64,000 nucleotides of DNA, from positions 124,001-188,000 of the forward strand of contig BPIC01000005.1 of NCBI GenBank assembly GCA_026003895.1, given 5' to 3'. The translations under genes and the position numbers were made by a program. Shown here one piece after another: positions 25,799-34,595 of the stretch; positions within the stretch are counted from its first letter, which is position 1, and every line of letters starts with the position of its first letter. Source of the stretch: Dehalococcoidia bacterium (lineage in GTDB: Bacteria > Chloroflexota > Dehalococcoidia > SpSt-223). A model generated the notes under the pieces. It was not told the origin of the DNA, searched no databases, and saw nothing but the letters and a program-made list of their open reading frames with translations.

Positions 25799-26997
25799 CG
25801 GAGCTTTTCGCCATTATTGAGGCGGTCGAAGGGATCTCTTTGGGGGGCGAACGCGGGGAGGACGCGTGGCGCACTCTGGATTACATTCCGGGGCGGCAGT
25901 TGCGCGGTGCGCTGGCTGCGGCGCATCGGTTGCTGCGCCCTGAGGCGACCGAGGAGTTTGACCGCTGGTTCACGACTCTCACGGTGAGCGACGCCTACCC
26001 GATCGACGGAGATTGGAGTGGTGACGGTGCCGCCATCCCCTTCGTTCGGGTCCTGCCTCGGACGACGATGAGTTGCAAGGATTCTCCGAGACTCGGATTG
26101 TCGTCCGAGTCGGAGGGGCACCCAATCCGGGATGACCTCATCCCCAGCCTCCTGTTCGTCCTCGATGGCCAGCGGCGGCCTGACGTTTTCGCGACCGGCG
26201 GTACTTGTCAGGTCTGTAAGGCCCCGCTCGAACGGCTGAGCGGTTACCTTGTTGAGCACGGCCGCCGTCGGTGGCGGGCCTCCCCGAAGCGCGAGGTGCG
26301 CGCCCACGTCGGGATCAGCCGTTCGAGGGGTGGGGCGTTTCCCGGAATCCTGTTTGCTCGGCAGAACCTTGTGGCCGGCACCCGGTTTCTGGCGACGTTC
26401 CAGATCGACGATGAGTTGGCGGACGCGTTGCGCGAGTTCCTCGACGACGCGGCATCCGCCGGAGTGCTCCGGGTCGGGTCGAGCCGATCGCGGGGGTTAG
26501 GCGCTCTCCGTGTGACCGGCCCGTTCCATCGGTCTCCTCCACCTGCGCCACTCGCTGAGCGGCTCGATCGCTTCAACCACGTGCTTCGCGCCGAAGCCGC
26601 GAGGCTCGACGTCACGCTTGGCCCGGCGTGGTATCTCCCGATCACGCTGCTTTCCGATGCTATCGTGGTCGATGACCTGTTTCGGCCGTGCGGCCAGTTG
26701 ACCTCAACATGGCTGCGCGAGGCTGCGGGGATTGAGGGTACTTTGGCTCTCGCAAGCGCGAGCCTTCGCCTTACTACGGGGTGGAATGATCTGATCGGCC
26801 TACCACGCGAGGTAACGCCGGCTATCGAGCGCGGCTCCGTGTTCGTTTTTGAGCTTGCCACGCCGCCCTCGGATGAGTCTCTCGGGCGCTTGCAACGCCT
26901 CGAATCGGACGGGATTGGCGAGGAACGCGCAGTCGGCTTCGGTGCCATCCGGATTGCCGACCCCATTCACCTCGAGTTTCAGAAGGAGGTGCGATGA
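25795..26997 (+). CDS. csx10: CRISPR RAMP protein Csx10-like (Cas5 role, type III-D)
   Basis: A 400-residue RAMP starting within the cas10 stop (ATGA). It has an early DYIPGRQLRGALAAAH motif, a Cys pair (CQVCKAPLE), VRAHVGISRSRGGAFPGILFARQNL, the glycine-rich SSRSRGLGALRVTG and a C-terminal EERAVGFGAIRI loop. These are features of Csx10, the Cas5-like protein that caps the crRNA 5' end in type III-D complexes. Its position after cas10 agrees. Subtype assignment rests mainly on this gene and the Csx19-like gene. Confidence 0.75.
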   Translation: MTELFAIIEAVEGISLGGERGEDAWRTLDYIPGRQLRGALAAAHRLLRPEATEEFDRWFTTLTVSDAYPIDGDWSGDGAAIPFVRVLPRTTMSCKDSPRLGLSSESEGHPIRDDLIPSLLFVLDGQRRPDVFATGGTCQVCKAPLERLSGYLVEHGRRRWRASPKREVRAHVGISRSRGGAFPGILFARQNLVAGTRFLATFQIDDELADALREFLDDAASAGVLRVGSSRSRGLGALRVTGPFHRSPPPAPLAERLDRFNHVLRAEAARLDVTLGPAWYLPITLLSDAIVVDDLFRPCGQLTSTWLREAAGIEGTLALASASLRLTTGWNDLIGLPREVTPAIERGSVFVFELATPPSDESLGRLQRLESDGIGEERAVGFGAIRIADPIHLEFQKEVR

Positions 26998-27467
26998 GCT
27001 CGACCCCGGTCGCGGCGGCGCAGCGGCGCGCGGCGCTCCAACGCGCGATTGCCCTGACCGCCGACGCCTTCGCAAGTGAGACGGAACAGTTCGGGAAGCA
27101 AGCCTCGACCCTGTTCACTGCGGCGCAGGGGAATCGCGGCCGATCGCAAATCCAACAGCTCCTCACAATCGCCAACAATGCGCAGAGCGTCTCGGAGGTC
27201 CTGGACTTCATCAAGCGGCAAGTGGGCAAGGACCATGAGAGCACGTGGAGACCTCATTTCGGTCCCAGCCTGATCGAGGCACTTGACAAAGGGTTGCGGA
27301 GCCGGGTCAGGCAGCTCGATCCGAAGCCGAGCGGTCCCTTCGAGGAGCAGCAAGCGCACCTTGCCCTTATTCGTCGGTTTATCGGCCAACTTTATGCCAA
27401 CTACGAGTTTTACCGCGCCGAACCTAAGAAGGCAGGCTCAGACCGCAACTCAGGAGCGCGGCGATGA
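26994..27467 (+). CDS. Probable type III small subunit (Cas11/Csm2-like)
   Basis: A 157-residue, all-helical protein that starts inside the csx10 stop (ATGA). The middle (QIQQLLTIANNAQSVSEVLDFIKRQVG) and the end (HLALIRRFIGQLYANYEFYRA) resemble the Csm2/Cas11 pattern of paired helices with a final aromatic F-x-x-x-Y helix. Small subunits form the second filament along the target RNA and contact Cas10. Similarity is by pattern only. Confidence 0.55.
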   Translation: MSSTPVAAAQRRAALQRAIALTADAFASETEQFGKQASTLFTAAQGNRGRSQIQQLLTIANNAQSVSEVLDFIKRQVGKDHESTWRPHFGPSLIEALDKGLRSRVRQLDPKPSGPFEEQQAHLALIRRFIGQLYANYEFYRAEPKKAGSDRNSGARR

Positions 27468-27871
27468 GCCTGCCTCTTGAGGCAGAAATCCGAGTTGTCT
27501 CCGATTTGGAGCTGTATCCCCTCGCGACGGAGTTCATTCGACGTTGGGCGGAGGACAACGAGATTCCGAGACGGGCGCAGCTCAATGGTCTGCTTGGCTA
27601 CGCCGATGACTGGAAAGACCTCAACAAGTTTGTCGACCATCAGAGCCGCAAGGAGACGGCAAGCTACGCGCCGTTCTATAAAGCGCTCAAACGCGAGCTG
27701 AGCAAAGTGGACCAGGTCGGGAAGCGGCTAGCCGACTGTCATAAGGAAGCTCGCGCGGGGGGCATCGACCAACCACCGATCCTCTCGACGCTCGGCCGGC
27801 TCTTCATCCTTCACCTCACCAGTGAAGCATTCTTCTTGGAACCACCCACACGCGGGCGGAGCAGACAATGA
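27464..27871 (+). CDS. Second small helical protein of the type III operon
   Basis: A 135-residue protein translationally coupled on both sides (ATGA at each end). It is predicted helical, with FIRRWAEDNEIPRRAQLNGLLGYADDWKDLNKFVDHQ and a hydrophobic C-terminal LGRLFILHLTSEAFFL. I do not recognise a family. It may be an additional Cas11-like subunit, because type III operons seldom carry two unrelated small helical genes in this spot. That is inference from position and size. Confidence 0.5.
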   Translation: MSLPLEAEIRVVSDLELYPLATEFIRRWAEDNEIPRRAQLNGLLGYADDWKDLNKFVDHQSRKETASYAPFYKALKRELSKVDQVGKRLADCHKEARAGGIDQPPILSTLGRLFILHLTSEAFFLEPPTRGRSRQ

Positions 27872-28713
27872 TCGGTCTTGAACGCCTCGGCCGCCGCTAT
27901 CTCTTCACGGGAGTAGTCCGATTGACGACAGGGCTCCACATAGGTGGAGGTCGCCCGGACCTTGGCGCCAGTGACAATCCTGTCATACGGGGAGTCGACG
28001 GGTTGCCCTACATTCCGGGCTCCAGTATGAAAGGAGCCTTTCGCGCTACGGTCGAGCGGCTCGCACCGGTCATCCCCGGGGTAACGAGCTGTGGGCTCTT
28101 GCCGGAAAGCGGATGTCCCGGCGCTTTGAAGAGCCAACGGGTCCCTGAGCTTGAGACTCTTGACGATCGCGCCCTGCTCGACGCCTTGGATGGAAAACTG
28201 TGCGACACGTGTCAGCTCTTTGGTTCTCCTTACCTCCGGTCCAAGATCGATTTCGCGGACCTTCCGCTCACTGACTCGACCCTTCCAGAATCCGTCGCAG
28301 TTGAGGTCCGCGATGGCGTCGCGATCGATCGTGATCGGGAAACGGCCGTCGATCGGTTGAAATACGACTTTGAGGCGGTTCCTGCAGGGTTGACGTTCTC
28401 GCTCCGCCTCACTCTCTCGGTCGCGGGCGGGGATGAACAACGGGCGGCCCGAGACCTTGGCCTGACATGCCTTGGCCTCGCCGAGTATGCCAACGGTTTC
28501 GGCGAACTTGGTGGGAAGCGAAGCCGGGGTCTGGGCAAATGCCAACTGGATGACCTCGCGATCTTCGTGCTGGACCTTGAAGAGGGACGTGCCGAAGATC
28601 GAGTGCGACGGCTGAGGGACTACTTGGTCCGACAGGAAATGCGCCCCGTCGAGGACTGGCGCGCGTTCATCACCGAGGCAATTGACGCGCTGATTGCCCG
28701 AGCGGAGGCGTAG
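27868..28713 (+). CDS. csm3: Csm3-like Cas7 RAMP, backbone subunit
   Basis: A 281-residue RAMP. It has LTTGLHIGGG, then SDNPVIRGVDGLPYIPGSSMKGAFRA, with Asp36 at the position of the Csm3 RNA-cleaving aspartate. A CDTCQLFGSPY segment and RSKIDFADLPL follow, and the glycine-rich ELGGKRSRGLGKC closes the fold. Csm3 forms the crRNA-binding backbone and cuts target RNA at 6-base steps. Its ATG overlaps the upstream stop. Confidence 0.88.
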   Translation: MIGLERLGRRYLFTGVVRLTTGLHIGGGRPDLGASDNPVIRGVDGLPYIPGSSMKGAFRATVERLAPVIPGVTSCGLLPESGCPGALKSQRVPELETLDDRALLDALDGKLCDTCQLFGSPYLRSKIDFADLPLTDSTLPESVAVEVRDGVAIDRDRETAVDRLKYDFEAVPAGLTFSLRLTLSVAGGDEQRAARDLGLTCLGLAEYANGFGELGGKRSRGLGKCQLDDLAIFVLDLEEGRAEDRVRRLRDYLVRQEMRPVEDWRAFITEAIDALIARAEA

Positions 28714-28716
28714 CCA

Positions 28717-29589
28717 ATGCTCCGACAATTGGTCAACGAAGCACGGTTCGCGCTGACTCTCACGACCACCGGTCCGTTGCTGATTCGTTCTGGGCAAGCA
28801 CGACTTGGCAACTCGGACATGGTGCCCGTCCAAACGTTTCGCGACGGCGATTGGCAGGTCTACGTGCCCGGCTCGTCGCTCAAGGGAGCGGTACGGTCCC
28901 ACGCCGAACGGCTCCTGCGGTCGATACGGGCGGACGCCGCCTGTGACCCCTTCGATGGCTCGAGTGTCTGCCGTTCCCGCAGCGAGAGTCCGGATGCCGC
29001 GACGATCTACGAATCGCTTTGCTGTGCTTGCCGGCTGTTTGGTTCGCTGACGTACGCCGGTCGCGTCGCGATTGGCGATTGTTACCTTCCACGTGGCGCT
29101 CGGGTTCGCTTGGAGCGGCGCAATGGAGTGGGGATTGATCGACTCACCGGTGGCTCGTCGACCGGGGCACTCTTCGACCTCGAGGCAGTTCCAAGCGGCG
29201 TTTCCTTCGAGGGAAGCGTGCGATTACGGAATTTTGAGGCTTGGCAACTCGCGCTCCTCCTCCTCGTCTTCGAGGACCTTGCCCAAGGGTTTGTTCCGCT
29301 CGGAGGGGGGCGCTCGCGAGGGTACGGCGCCGTTACTGCGACGATCCCCCTCCTTTCCGTGACGTGGTGCGGCATGGAACGCCCTCCAGCAGACGCTATT
29401 TGGGGCTTGGGCCAGCGGCTTCGAGGCGCCTACGGCACGAAAGAAGAAGATCGGCTTCCTACGAACACTGCGCTCAATTGGTCTCGTCAGGGAGTGCGCT
29501 GGCAGGCAACGATTGAAGGGCCATTCGAGGCGCTGCGTGGGACACTCGAGGAAGCGGTGGTCACCGCAGCACGGGAACGAAAGCGGTGA
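28717..29589 (+). CDS. Csm3-like Cas7 RAMP, second copy
   Basis: A 290-residue RAMP, three bases after the previous stop. LTTTGPLLIRSGQ is followed by GNSDMVPVQTF, with Asp34 at the catalytic position, then YVPGSSLKGAVRSHAERLL, CCACRLFGSLTYAGRVAIGD and VPLGGGRSRGYGAV. The sequence is clearly Cas7 but diverged from the neighbour, so the two are distinct subunits rather than a recent copy. Its Asp suggests it can cleave target RNA. Confidence 0.82.
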   Translation: MLRQLVNEARFALTLTTTGPLLIRSGQARLGNSDMVPVQTFRDGDWQVYVPGSSLKGAVRSHAERLLRSIRADAACDPFDGSSVCRSRSESPDAATIYESLCCACRLFGSLTYAGRVAIGDCYLPRGARVRLERRNGVGIDRLTGGSSTGALFDLEAVPSGVSFEGSVRLRNFEAWQLALLLLVFEDLAQGFVPLGGGRSRGYGAVTATIPLLSVTWCGMERPPADAIWGLGQRLRGAYGTKEEDRLPTNTALNWSRQGVRWQATIEGPFEALRGTLEEAVVTAARERKR

Positions 29590-30125
29590 CTGAGACGATC
29601 GCCGTCGGGATCCTCACGAATGAACAGCTTGGAGAGCTCCTTCGCGCTGATGGGGACGGGTTGCGCTGGGTCCTCTTGCAACGAGTGCCGGTCGGCTGGC
29701 TACAAGGACGAGACGAGACGTGCACCGTCGCAATGTTTCAAGATGCATCCGTTGTGCGGGACTTCGAGCGAGGCGTTGCCTTCGGAGAAGCTTTCGAGGT
29801 TCGATGGGTTGCCGTCGCGGATAGGTGGCGAGTTCGCCGAATCGGCCCACGACCCGTTCCGCCCTTCTTGCGCGAGGTGGATTGCGACGTTGCCCGCGCG
29901 CAAGTCTTTGACCAATGGCTCCCACTCTGGGGGACCGTCGTGGCTGACGAAGGAGGTGCTCACCCGAGGGGGGCTCGCTATGCCGAAGCACAAGTTCCTT
30001 ATGTCATGAGCGAAACGGGGACCCCGTCAGGGAACCGGCTCGCGATTCAGGTCCGGACCTACCTCGAGTCGACGAGCGGCCAGCCGTATCTCTTTCGCTT
30101 CTCAGGTCTTGGAGCGTGGCGATGA
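29586..30125 (+). CDS. Csx19-like type III-D protein
   Basis: A 179-residue protein starting with GTG inside the upstream stop (GTGA). WVLLQRVPVGWLQGR, a FEVRWVAVADRWRVRR region, RYAEAQVPYVMSETGTPSGNR and the final QPYLFRFSGLG resemble the Csx19 pattern (a late strand ending in R/F-x-x-GL). Csx19 is a marker of III-D loci with a structural role at the Cas10 end. Position in the operon supports it. Sequence evidence alone is modest. Confidence 0.55.
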   Translation: MTETIAVGILTNEQLGELLRADGDGLRWVLLQRVPVGWLQGRDETCTVAMFQDASVVRDFERGVAFGEAFEVRWVAVADRWRVRRIGPRPVPPFLREVDCDVARAQVFDQWLPLWGTVVADEGGAHPRGARYAEAQVPYVMSETGTPSGNRLAIQVRTYLESTSGQPYLFRFSGLGAWR

Positions 30126-31141
30126 ATCCCTATGACTTTGTGCCGCTGGACCTGTCCAATCCCCCCCGTCGGCACAGACCGCTCGATTGGCGCAACGTGA
30201 GCGGACTGCGCGGCGTGATCAGCGGCACGGTCACCGCTGAGACGCCAATCCTCATTTGCGACGGTCGTAGCGAAAACCCGATCCGCTTCATGAGGCTCAG
30301 CGGTCTGGGTACCACATCCGGCAAGGCGTTTCTTCCGGGCAGCAGCCTCAAAGGGCTCATTCGGTCTGTCGTGGAAACGGTTGCGCCGGGTTGCTGGTGG
30401 CGTAGTGGGGAGAGCCGTTGGAAGGACGCAATTCCGAACGACTTCCGTGCTTGCACCGACCGGACTAGGCTCTGCCCTGCTTGCCGGTTGTTTGGGTTTC
30501 TCGGCGAGGGTAGCCGCTCCTCAGTCTCGCTCGGCGCGGTCAGGTTTCAGGATGCGGTTGCTGAAGATGAAAAACCGCACCCGGCAAGCTGGGTCGGTCC
30601 GCTGGAATCTCCTAAACATCAGCATAGGGTTTGGTATTTTCCAAACGGATCAGTCGCAGGACGAAAGTTCTACTTTCATCATGTGCCGATCTTTTTGGGA
30701 AGCGACCCGGGGCGCGGAAAACGGGTCGAACCTCTTGGCGTTGGCACAACGTTCAGGTTTTCTGCACGGTTTGACAATGTCGAACAGGACGACTTGGATC
30801 TTTTGCTTTACGCGCTGACTCTTGAGCCGAACCTTCGTCACAAGATGAGCTATGGTAAGCCGGTCGGCCTCGGTTCGGTCCGCGTCGCGATAGACCACAT
30901 CGAATTCCATCCAGCGCTTGCTGCGGCGGACCGCACACGACAGCGGTTGGAAGGGGTTGAGCTCGGCCGCTATCTCGACCAGCACACCGAGCGGTTCCGC
31001 GCACGAAATGATCCGACGCTCTCCGCGTTCCGCCGGATCTGGCACTGGCCTCCCGCACCGGGGGTCACGTATCGCTATCCCTCGAGGGAATGGTTTCGGG
31101 CCCATCCCACGGCTCCTTTGGCGGAAACGGGCGCAGCCTAA
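30122..31141 (+). CDS. TIGR03986-like CRISPR RAMP protein
   Basis: A 339-residue RAMP beginning MNPYDFVPLDL, the opening typical of the TIGR03986 group. I chose the ATG at 30122, which overlaps the previous stop, over GTG 30116. It has PILICDGRSENPIRF, FLPGSSLKGLIRSVVET, CPACRLFGFLGEGSRSSVSLGAVRF, an inserted histidine-rich section (ESPKHQHRVWYFPNG) and YGKPVGLGSVRV. Where the other Cas7 proteins have the catalytic Asp, this one has Glu51 (SEN), so cleavage there may be lost. It is the last gene of the operon and probably sits at the 3' end of the crRNA (Csm5-like role). Confidence 0.75.
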   Translation: MNPYDFVPLDLSNPPRRHRPLDWRNVSGLRGVISGTVTAETPILICDGRSENPIRFMRLSGLGTTSGKAFLPGSSLKGLIRSVVETVAPGCWWRSGESRWKDAIPNDFRACTDRTRLCPACRLFGFLGEGSRSSVSLGAVRFQDAVAEDEKPHPASWVGPLESPKHQHRVWYFPNGSVAGRKFYFHHVPIFLGSDPGRGKRVEPLGVGTTFRFSARFDNVEQDDLDLLLYALTLEPNLRHKMSYGKPVGLGSVRVAIDHIEFHPALAAADRTRQRLEGVELGRYLDQHTERFRARNDPTLSAFRRIWHWPPAPGVTYRYPSREWFRAHPTAPLAETGAA

Positions 31142-31156
31142 GACGCGTCGTGTGCC

Positions 31157-32677
31157 TTACTCGCCGAGCTCCTGCATCGGCCGGCGCACGAGGCAAGATG
31201 TCAGCGCCTCTCGGAGGTGACGACGCGAGAATGGCTTGATCAGCAGCGCCGAGGCGTCACGAGCGAGCGCTGGATCGATCGAGGCTTCCCACGCCGTGAT
31301 CAGCACGATCGGCACCCTAGGACACGTCGCCCGCAGCTCGCGAATCTGTGTTCCCCATGCGGCGCTGCCATCGTCGAGGTCTATCAGCACCGCATCGAGC
31401 GGGGTGCTGTTCACCAGCCGCTGCGCCTCCTCGCCGCTGGCCGCGACAACGACGCCGTGGCCATCGGCAATCAGGAGCATCGACAAGGTCTCGGCGAGCG
31501 CCGGGGCACTGCTGGCGACGAGGAAGCGCCGTGTCGGGAGGGCACGTTCGTCGGCCGGGTCGATCAGTCGACCAAGCGGATCGCTGCGAGCCTCGGCGTC
31601 CACGCCTACCGAATGCCAACCGGCAGGTTCCGTGTCGAGGAGGACGAGCAGATGACCGGCCGCGCTGATCTGGTGCGCGGTCGCCGCAGCCCAGCACACA
31701 CGGCCATCTCCTCGTCGGAGGCGAAGGCGCCGCAGGTCGGAGCCGTTCATCCTCGGCCAGCCGGACGGTGGGCTACCGTCAGCGAACAACGAACCCAGCG
31801 GCGCCCCGACGAGAGAGTCCGCCGGCCGCGCGAGCAGGGCAGCAACCGGCCGGTTGATCACGCGAATGACACCGGCGCCGTCACAGAACAGCACACCGTG
31901 CGGCAGCGCGTCTAAGACGTGGCGCAGCAGCGGTTCGTCTGCCGTGGCGACCGCTAACCGATCGAGATGACGGAGCATTCGATCGACGGATTGGCGTGCG
32001 CCAAACCGGGAATCGGCGGGCACGAAGTATGGATTGGCCAGGATACGCTCGCCGCGCACGACGAAAGGATGGGCCCGAAGCGCCGCTTCGATCATGGGTT
32101 GGGGAAAGCGAACTCGGTCGTAGAGCACGAGCGCGGTTGCCGAGAAGGAGGCAAGCGCCCGCTGGAGCGCGGCGGCGAATTGGCTGACCTGCGTCACTTC
32201 GCCGGCGGGACGCAGCCCCCACGTCATGTCGAGACAGGCGCGGAGCCCGGCGTACCCGGTCTCACGCGCTTCATCGGCGGCTTGCTCGATCACGGAAACG
32301 ACGGTCTCGGGGTCAAAACGCCAATCGCGCAAGACACGGTCGCGGTTCGTCACGGCGAGCAGCGCACGTCGCTCAAGTGCCGCCGGATGCCAGTTTGGCA
32401 GCGCCGCCCAGACACGATCGACCAACCCTCGCTCAGCGAGCAAGAGCGCGCGCTCGCCCCGCTCCAATCCGTCCTGAATGAAGGATGTCGCTGCGGTGAG
32501 TTGGTCGTTCGGAGAGTCGAAAATCGCGCAGAGGAGATCGCCCGGCTGCAGTTCCCGTTCCAGCGAGCAATCGGTCTCGCCGCGCTGCATCACCATGGTC
32601 TCATTCACCGGCCATGCGTCCTCCGCCCAGCCGTCCGCTCCCGTCGCTTTCTCGGCGGCTGGGACATTCCGAAGCAT
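31157..32677 (-). CDS. MEDS-PAS-response-regulator hybrid signalling protein
   Basis: A protein of up to 506 residues; the ATG at 32596 is an equally good start. The N-terminal ~200 residues fit the MEDS/DcmR-sensory type: GDLLCAIFDSPNDQLTAATSFIQDGLERGERALLL and later ANPYFVPADSRF. A PAS-like domain follows (LLRHVLDALPHGVLFCDGAGVIRVINR). A C-terminal receiver domain (RRFLVASSAPALAETLSMLL, LIDLDD, LLIKPFSRRHL) has the acceptor Asp and conserved Lys. No DNA-binding or enzymatic output is visible. It converges on the CRISPR operon and marks its right border. Confidence 0.7.
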   Translation of the reverse strand: MLRNVPAAEKATGADGWAEDAWPVNETMVMQRGETDCSLERELQPGDLLCAIFDSPNDQLTAATSFIQDGLERGERALLLAERGLVDRVWAALPNWHPAALERRALLAVTNRDRVLRDWRFDPETVVSVIEQAADEARETGYAGLRACLDMTWGLRPAGEVTQVSQFAAALQRALASFSATALVLYDRVRFPQPMIEAALRAHPFVVRGERILANPYFVPADSRFGARQSVDRMLRHLDRLAVATADEPLLRHVLDALPHGVLFCDGAGVIRVINRPVAALLARPADSLVGAPLGSLFADGSPPSGWPRMNGSDLRRLRLRRGDGRVCWAAATAHQISAAGHLLVLLDTEPAGWHSVGVDAEARSDPLGRLIDPADERALPTRRFLVASSAPALAETLSMLLIADGHGVVVAASGEEAQRLVNSTPLDAVLIDLDDGSAAWGTQIRELRATCPRVPIVLITAWEASIDPALARDASALLIKPFSRRHLREALTSCLVRRPMQELGE

Positions 32678-33193
32678 GCCGCCAGCTTCTTCGCGGTTGG
32701 ATTGGACGAGTATAGCGACCGCAGGAATGTGGAGAAATCGGTTCGCGTGCTAGCATGGCGCGCCACAGCGCGATTTCGTCCGGAACTCCGTGAGCGGCGA
32801 CCGTTCCGAGATGCGGAGGCGGCACACGGGGATCGGACCGGATCAGTCGGGCTACACCTGCAGAGACACTGGTCTGTCGCTCTCGGTCGGCGAAGTGGGA
32901 TCCCTCCCGCTCTTCGGGCATGCCGGCAGTTCGGTCATTTGGCGGCAAAGCGCTGCTGCGAGGGTGACCGATATGGGCTCCCCTCGAAAGGCGTGAGGGC
33001 CGCGAGGGCGGTCGGGTTGGCCTGATGTCGCCAAGTGAGTCTCATCGTTCGGGTGGGCGGGCAGCAACCCTTCCTCTGGGAACGCTCGGCAATCGCAGCA
33101 AGGTGGCGCTTGGGGTCTGGCGAGCGGCGGGCGCTGGTGGCTGGATCGACGTTCCAGAGGAGGGGGTCCGGGGCAATCGTGCTGTCCTCCGCC
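32678..33193. other. Intergenic region without supported gene
   Basis: About 500 bases lie between the MEDS gene start and the end of the Gfo/Idh/MocA gene. Frames here are shadows, and I see no RNA gene or terminator with confidence. The promoter for the MEDS gene must lie near its start. Confidence 0.6.
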
Positions 33194-34216
33194 CTACCCG
33201 AGGCTGGAGTCGCCGAGCGTGACGGTCCGGACCGTCCGAGCCGACTCTTGGATCGCCTCGACGATCTGGGTGCAGATCATCCCGTCGTGGCCGTTGCCGA
33301 GTGGCTCCTCTCCTTCTCGGACGGCGAGGCTAAACTGTTCGATCTCGGCGGTGAAAATGTCATAGCCGGGGCGGGGCGGCCGGAACTCGGTGATCTGGGT
33401 CGATTCCCCGCGGTTGATTTCGACCCGACCACCGATGTCATAAATCAACGTGCCTTGCATACTTATCCGGCCGCGGTCGCCATGAAGCATGATGGTGTTT
33501 GCGGGCCAAGGCAGCCGGCGACCGCAGGTAAGCTGAACGAACGTCCCATCGGTTAGCTGCAGCGTTGCGGCGGCGACGTCGTCGATTCCGCGGGATTTCT
33601 CGCTCGCATCCGTCAGGGCGGCAACGGCAGCGATTTCGGCCCCGGTGATCCACCGCACGAGGTCGATGGCGTGCGTGCCCGTCGCCATCAGCCCGCCGGC
33701 ACCGGCAAGCTCTGGGTCGTACCACCATTCCTTCAACCGGCCGCCCAGCGAGGCTGCGCACTCGATCTTGATCAGCACCGTCCTCCCAATTTCGCCGCGT
33801 TGCACCGTTTCTCGGACGAAGCGATGGGCTGGCTGAAACCGCTGGTTGAACCCAACCGCCAGCCGGACGCCGGCTTGCCGACAGGCAGCGATCATCGCCG
33901 CGCAATCGGCGGCAGTCGTCGCCATCGGCTTGTCGACGAAGACGTGCTTGCCGGCGCGAGCTGCCATGATCGTGTGGTCGGCATGCAGACCGTTGGGCGA
34001 TCCGACATACACAATCTCAACTTCAGGGTCAGCGAGCAGCGCCTCAAAGGATCCGTAGCCACGTGCCCCACCGTGCTTCGCCGCAAACGCCTCGGCTCGT
34101 GTCTGGTCTCGGCTGGCCACCGCGACGAGCCGCGCGTTTGCCGCCCGGGCGATCGCCGGCGCCATCCGGCTATCGGCATGATTACCCGCTCCGATAATTC
34201 CCCAGCCAACCGTCAT
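33194..34216 (-). CDS. Gfo/Idh/MocA-family oxidoreductase
   Basis: A 340-residue NAD(P)-dependent dehydrogenase-like protein. The ATG at 34216 follows GGAGGAGAC. The Rossmann start is VGWGIIGAGNHA, then IVYVGSPNGLHAD and KHVFVDKPMATTAADC, where the family's EKP appears as DKP. The C-terminal part includes WWYDPELAGAGGLMATGTHAIDLVRW, with the conserved His of the active site. The substrate is likely a sugar, inositol or related polyol. It is divergent from the FAD flavoprotein. Confidence 0.88.
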   Translation of the reverse strand: MTVGWGIIGAGNHADSRMAPAIARAANARLVAVASRDQTRAEAFAAKHGGARGYGSFEALLADPEVEIVYVGSPNGLHADHTIMAARAGKHVFVDKPMATTAADCAAMIAACRQAGVRLAVGFNQRFQPAHRFVRETVQRGEIGRTVLIKIECAASLGGRLKEWWYDPELAGAGGLMATGTHAIDLVRWITGAEIAAVAALTDASEKSRGIDDVAAATLQLTDGTFVQLTCGRRLPWPANTIMLHGDRGRISMQGTLIYDIGGRVEINRGESTQITEFRPPRPGYDIFTAEIEQFSLAVREGEEPLGNGHDGMICTQIVEAIQESARTVRTVTLGDSSLG

Positions 34217-34595
34217 CCCGTCTCCTCCGGTGTGCAGCGTACCAGACGGTTTCTGACGGTGTGTGAATGCGGGGACCTTCCGGCGTCCCGGTTGGCAATG
34301 GGAAAGGGTAACGGACGGGTGCGTCGGGCCTTCCCCGCTCCGGGTCAGCGCGACGGCATCTCCTCTGACGTTCCCTAACGCGCTCCCGGCTGACCCGCAC
34401 GTCCTTCCCTTGGGCTGCATCGGAGCGAGTCCGTCGAACGCTGCCCGTCCACTTTCGGCCGAACGCTCGACGCGATCGCTGTGTACGACCCGGTTGGTTG
34501 ATGTCCACAGCGAGGGCGGCTCATGGTGATCTATCCTGTGCAGGCTGCTCACGCTCGCCGCTGGCAACCCCACGGCGGCAGGGACGGACGATGCC
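34217..34595. other. Divergent intergenic region
   Basis: 379 bases between divergent genes (Gfo/Idh/MocA on minus, FAD flavoprotein on plus). It should hold both promoters; a TATCCT lies at ~34531. I see no clear operator or RNA. Confidence 0.45.

Noticed and set aside
28649-28663. 15-base match between array 2 spacer 23228-23262 and csm3
   Set aside because: The match is short, ends in the repeat and does not extend, so it is likely chance rather than self-targeting.
31967-33025. Long plus-strand frame (352 codons)
   Set aside because: It is mostly antisense to the MEDS-PAS-REC gene and has no family motif.
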